Source of the DNA: Calditrichota bacterium | GTDB lineage: Bacteria; Calditrichota; Calditrichia; RBG-13-44-9; J075 | DNA length: 7,720 bases | NCBI GenBank assembly: GCA_024275555.1 | Contig: JAJRYW010000008.1 | Location: forward strand, 1 to 7,720 | Reading direction: 5' to 3' | Part shown: positions 5,961 through 7,720 of the stretch, piece after piece | How the letters are laid out: each line of letters starts with the position of its first letter | How positions within the stretch are numbered: the stretch's first letter is position 1 | Position numbers and translations under genes: made by a program | Notes under the pieces: generated by a model | Told to the model about the DNA's origin: nothing | Databases searched by the model: none | Seen by the model: the letters and a program-made list of their open reading frames with translations, nothing else

Positions 5961-7079
5961 CTATCCGAGTTGTGATTCAGAGCAAACCGGTAAATTGATC
6001 TCCGCAATCGTTCCCACATCCGGGATGCTTTTCAGGGAGAGGGCTCCTTGCATCCCGGCCAGCAATTTTCGGCTCAATGTTAAACCGAATCCCAGGCTGC
6101 CCGGCTTCATACTGTAGAAGGGATGAAAAATTTTATCCATAAAGATTTCCGGAATGCCGCACCCATTGTCCTCGATTTTCAACAGCACAAATTGATCGGT
6201 TCGGAATAAGTTGACCACGATTTGGGGGTTGGGCGCTCCTTCCAGCGCATCGATGGCGTTGTCAAAAAGATGGGAGAGCACCTGCTGGAAGGCCATGTGG
6301 TCAATGGCGACGTAAACTCCCGGGTCGGCAAAGACTTTCTTTAGTAGGATCTTTTTCCGCTGCAAATGCGGTTCGATGCCCGTTAAAAAGCGGCAGACGA
6401 CTTCGTTCAAATCCACCGGGGTGATTTTAAGCTGCCCTGGTTGTCCCAGAACAAACAAGCGATGCAAGAGATTCTCGGCCCGGGAGAGTTCCGATAGGCC
6501 CTTATTGATTCGTTCCCGCAAATAGCCTTGCGACGTTTCTCCGGATTGAGCCTGAAGTTCTTTCAGAATCATTTTCAGCCGCGAGAGCGGGCCGCCCAAC
6601 TCCTGCCGGAAACTAAACAAAAGGTATTCCCAGGAGGAATTTTCCAGCTTCACCTGGTGGATATGACGCTCCCGGGCTTTTTGGGTAATATCCTGCACAA
6701 AAACGCAGACATAGCCGCCTTCTATGGAATGGACTGTATAGCCAAGCTTCAGTTGTCCGTATTGCAGATGCCGGGAGGCGCCCTTGTGTGCAGGTTGGGG
6801 ACGTTCGTTCTTCAGGAATTCCGACAAAAACAGCTTTTCGTAAAAATGATAGCCGTTTGCCCGGGGGTATTGCTCAAAAAGCGCCGTTGCCGATTGATTT
6901 CGCTTGACGATCTGCTCATTCAGCAAATCCAGAATTATAATTCCAATCGGCAGCGACTCGATAAGTTCGGAGAAGAACCAATCGGAACTGCGCTCTGGAA
7001 GAGAAGAGGGAATCTTCCCGGCGCCTCGATGAGCCGCGGATTTTGATCGTCCCTGAATATTTTTATCATTAACCGGCAT
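5961..7079 (-). CDS. PAS-HATPase histidine kinase-like protein lacking the phosphoacceptor His
   Basis: A 372-residue soluble protein with no membrane segment. A PAS domain spans about 33-135 (ELIESLPIGIIILD, ending VCVFVQDITQKARER). A DHp-like helical pair (about 140-212) follows, then a GHKL/HATPase domain (220-367) that looks complete: N-box HLFDNAIDAL with Asn274, G1 box DNGCGIP (304-310), F-box FHPFYS (318-323), and G2 box GSLGFGLTLSRKL (327-339). The H-box reads FSFRQELGGPLSRL (155-168): Gln159 (CAG, complement of 6603-6605) stands exactly where the phosphorylated His of HELRTPL-type motifs belongs, and the phosphatase-type residue four places on is Gly163. ATP binding is therefore expected, His phosphorylation at the usual site is not. 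AAGGA (complement of 7086-7090) is 6 bases before the ATG. It is the first gene of the minus-strand trio and divergent from hpnC. No response regulator is encoded nearby. Confidence 0.88.
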   Translation of the reverse strand: MPVNDKNIQGRSKSAAHRGAGKIPSSLPERSSDWFFSELIESLPIGIIILDLLNEQIVKRNQSATALFEQYPRANGYHFYEKLFLSEFLKNERPQPAHKGASRHLQYGQLKLGYTVHSIEGGYVCVFVQDITQKARERHIHQVKLENSSWEYLLFSFRQELGGPLSRLKMILKELQAQSGETSQGYLRERINKGLSELSRAENLLHRLFVLGQPGQLKITPVDLNEVVCRFLTGIEPHLQRKKILLKKVFADPGVYVAIDHMAFQQVLSHLFDNAIDALEGAPNPQIVVNLFRTDQFVLLKIEDNGCGIPEIFMDKIFHPFYSMKPGSLGFGLTLSRKLLAGMQGALSLKSIPDVGTIAEINLPVCSESQLG

Positions 7080-7150
7080 TTTCCATCCTTAGAAATAATC
7101 ATCCCGATATCTTAATTTCGTCACAAGTCCTGCCCGGCATTAGCACCCGC

Positions 7151-7177
7151 TCTATATGGCCGGAGAATTCTTTTCAA
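7151..7177 (-). promoter_or_regulatory. Weak candidate promoter for the sensory trio
   Basis: On the minus strand TTGAAA (complement of 7172-7177) is followed after 15 bp by TATAGA (complement of 7151-7156). The hexamers are reasonable but the spacer is short. Its -35 would sit back to back with that proposed for hpnC. Another weak option is TTGTGA (7121-7126), 17 bp from GATGAT (7098-7103), but that would leave almost no leader before the ribosome-binding site. Confidence 0.2.
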
Positions 7178-7178
7178 G

Positions 7179-7207
7179 TTGTCTGGATAAAGATGGGCGA
7201 TTAGATT
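7179..7207 (+). promoter_or_regulatory. Possible sigma70-type promoter for hpnC
   Basis: TTGTCT (7179-7184) and TAGATT (7202-7207) are separated by the ideal 17 bp, each matching 4 of 6 consensus bases. The start of transcription would be near 7214, leaving about 20 bases that include the GGAG ribosome-binding site at 7223-7226. The position is sensible but the match is modest. Confidence 0.35.
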
Positions 7208-7233
7208 GTATGTCTGTCGGATGGAGAAAAAAA

Positions 7234-7720
7234 ATGAAAGCAGTCCCACACCTGGAAAACGCCTATCGAGTTTGCCGGGAACTCGCTACTCAGCACTATG
7301 AAAATTTCCCGGTGGCCTCGGCCCTGCTGCCAAAGCGGATTCGCAGGCATATTTATCCCATTTACGCCTTTGCCCGCCACGCCGACGACCTGGCCGATGA
7401 GAAAAAAGATCGGCGGGCGCTGCTGGAGTGGCGGGAAATGCTCCGGCAGACTTTTCAACAGAACGGCGCCCCGGCTATGCACAACCATCCAATCTTCATG
7501 GCGCTTTGGGATACGGCCCAAAAGTTTAACTTGCCCTACCAGCTTTTTGATGATCTTCTCATCGCGTTTCTGCAGGACCTGGACAAACACAGCTACACCG
7601 ATTTCCCGGAGCTGCTTACTTATTGCCGCTACTCCGCCAACCCGGTCGGGCGGCTCATCTTAAAGCTTCACGGTTACGATGACCCGGAAATGATGCTGTT
7701 TTCCGACAAAATTTGCACGG
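7234..7720 (+). CDS. hpnC: HpnC, squalene/hopanoid pathway synthase (5' part)
   Basis: The frame is open from ATG at 7234 to the window edge, giving 162 complete codons of a protein usually near 280-300 residues. It belongs to the trans-isoprenyl diphosphate synthase (squalene/phytoene synthase) family. ENFPVASALLP (23-33), YAFARHADDLADE (44-56) with the first Asp-rich motif D51-D52-x-x-D55, FLQDLDKHSYTDF (112-124) and YCRYSANPVGRLIL (130-143) are seen; the ENFPV start points to HpnC rather than CrtB. The second Asp-rich motif lies beyond the edge. In characterised systems HpnD makes presqualene diphosphate from farnesyl diphosphate, HpnC converts it to hydroxysqualene and HpnE reduces this to squalene, the hopanoid precursor. 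GGAG (7223-7226) lies 7 bases upstream. The ATG at 7221 is in another frame. hpnD/hpnE would be expected downstream, outside the window. Confidence 0.88.
   Translation, partial: MKAVPHLENAYRVCRELATQHYENFPVASALLPKRIRRHIYPIYAFARHADDLADEKKDRRALLEWREMLRQTFQQNGAPAMHNHPIFMALWDTAQKFNLPYQLFDDLLIAFLQDLDKHSYTDFPELLTYCRYSANPVGRLILKLHGYDDPEMMLFSDKICT

Noticed and set aside
6528..7046. A 172-codon plus-strand open frame opposite the pseudokinase gene
   Set aside because: Antisense to a gene with clear PAS and HATPase motifs; its translation shows no domain and it lacks its own SD or neighbours.
7201..7590. A 129-codon minus-strand open frame at the right end
   Set aside because: It is antisense to hpnC, whose plus-strand frame carries the Asp-rich motif and other family signatures.

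Overview
The window comes from a Gram-negative bacterium. It carries glycosyltransferases typical of lipopolysaccharide (LPS) core assembly and the start of a hopanoid/squalene gene. Base composition looks balanced (about 50% G+C by eye). Genes have recognisable Shine-Dalgarno sequences (AAGGA, GAGGAG, GGAG), which argues against typical Bacteroidota. Weak guesses are an uncultured FCB-type or deltaproteobacterial-type lineage; the sequence alone does not settle taxonomy. No tRNA, rRNA, CRISPR array, insertion sequence or phage gene was seen, and no gene-free stretch exceeds 300 bases.

Layout. (1) 1-2357, LPS/polysaccharide block: the 3' end of a GT4-type glycosyltransferase (+), a family 2 glycosyltransferase of the WaaE/KdtX type (-), and a family 9 heptosyltransferase-like protein (+). 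The first two converge with a 4-bp gap. The second and third diverge from a 98-101 bp AT-rich region that contains a perfect 7+7 bp inverted repeat. (2) 7079-2354, three consecutive minus-strand genes forming a probable sensory operon: a soluble PAS/HATPase protein that looks like a histidine kinase but has Gln where the phosphoacceptor His should be; a 773-residue membrane PAS protein with no kinase domain; and a 360-residue protein with two membrane segments and an unrecognised cytoplasmic tail. The linkers are 83 and 119 bp, the second very GC-rich and able to fold. The last gene shares its stop tetranucleotide TTAA with the convergent heptosyltransferase gene. (3) 7080-7233, a divergent promoter region. 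(4) 7234 to the window end, the 5' part of hpnC (squalene-pathway synthase), which runs off the edge.

How they may work together. The glycosyltransferases probably build LPS core or a related envelope glycan, and hpnC starts hopanoid (or squalene-derived) lipid synthesis, so both flanks concern the outer envelope. The central trio has sensory architecture (PAS domains, paired membrane segments, a GHKL ATPase). It lacks a visible phosphoacceptor His, a response regulator and a DNA-binding protein. It is the most unusual part of the window and may be a signalling assembly that does not use ordinary His-Asp phosphotransfer. That reading is inference; the missing histidine is read directly from the sequence.
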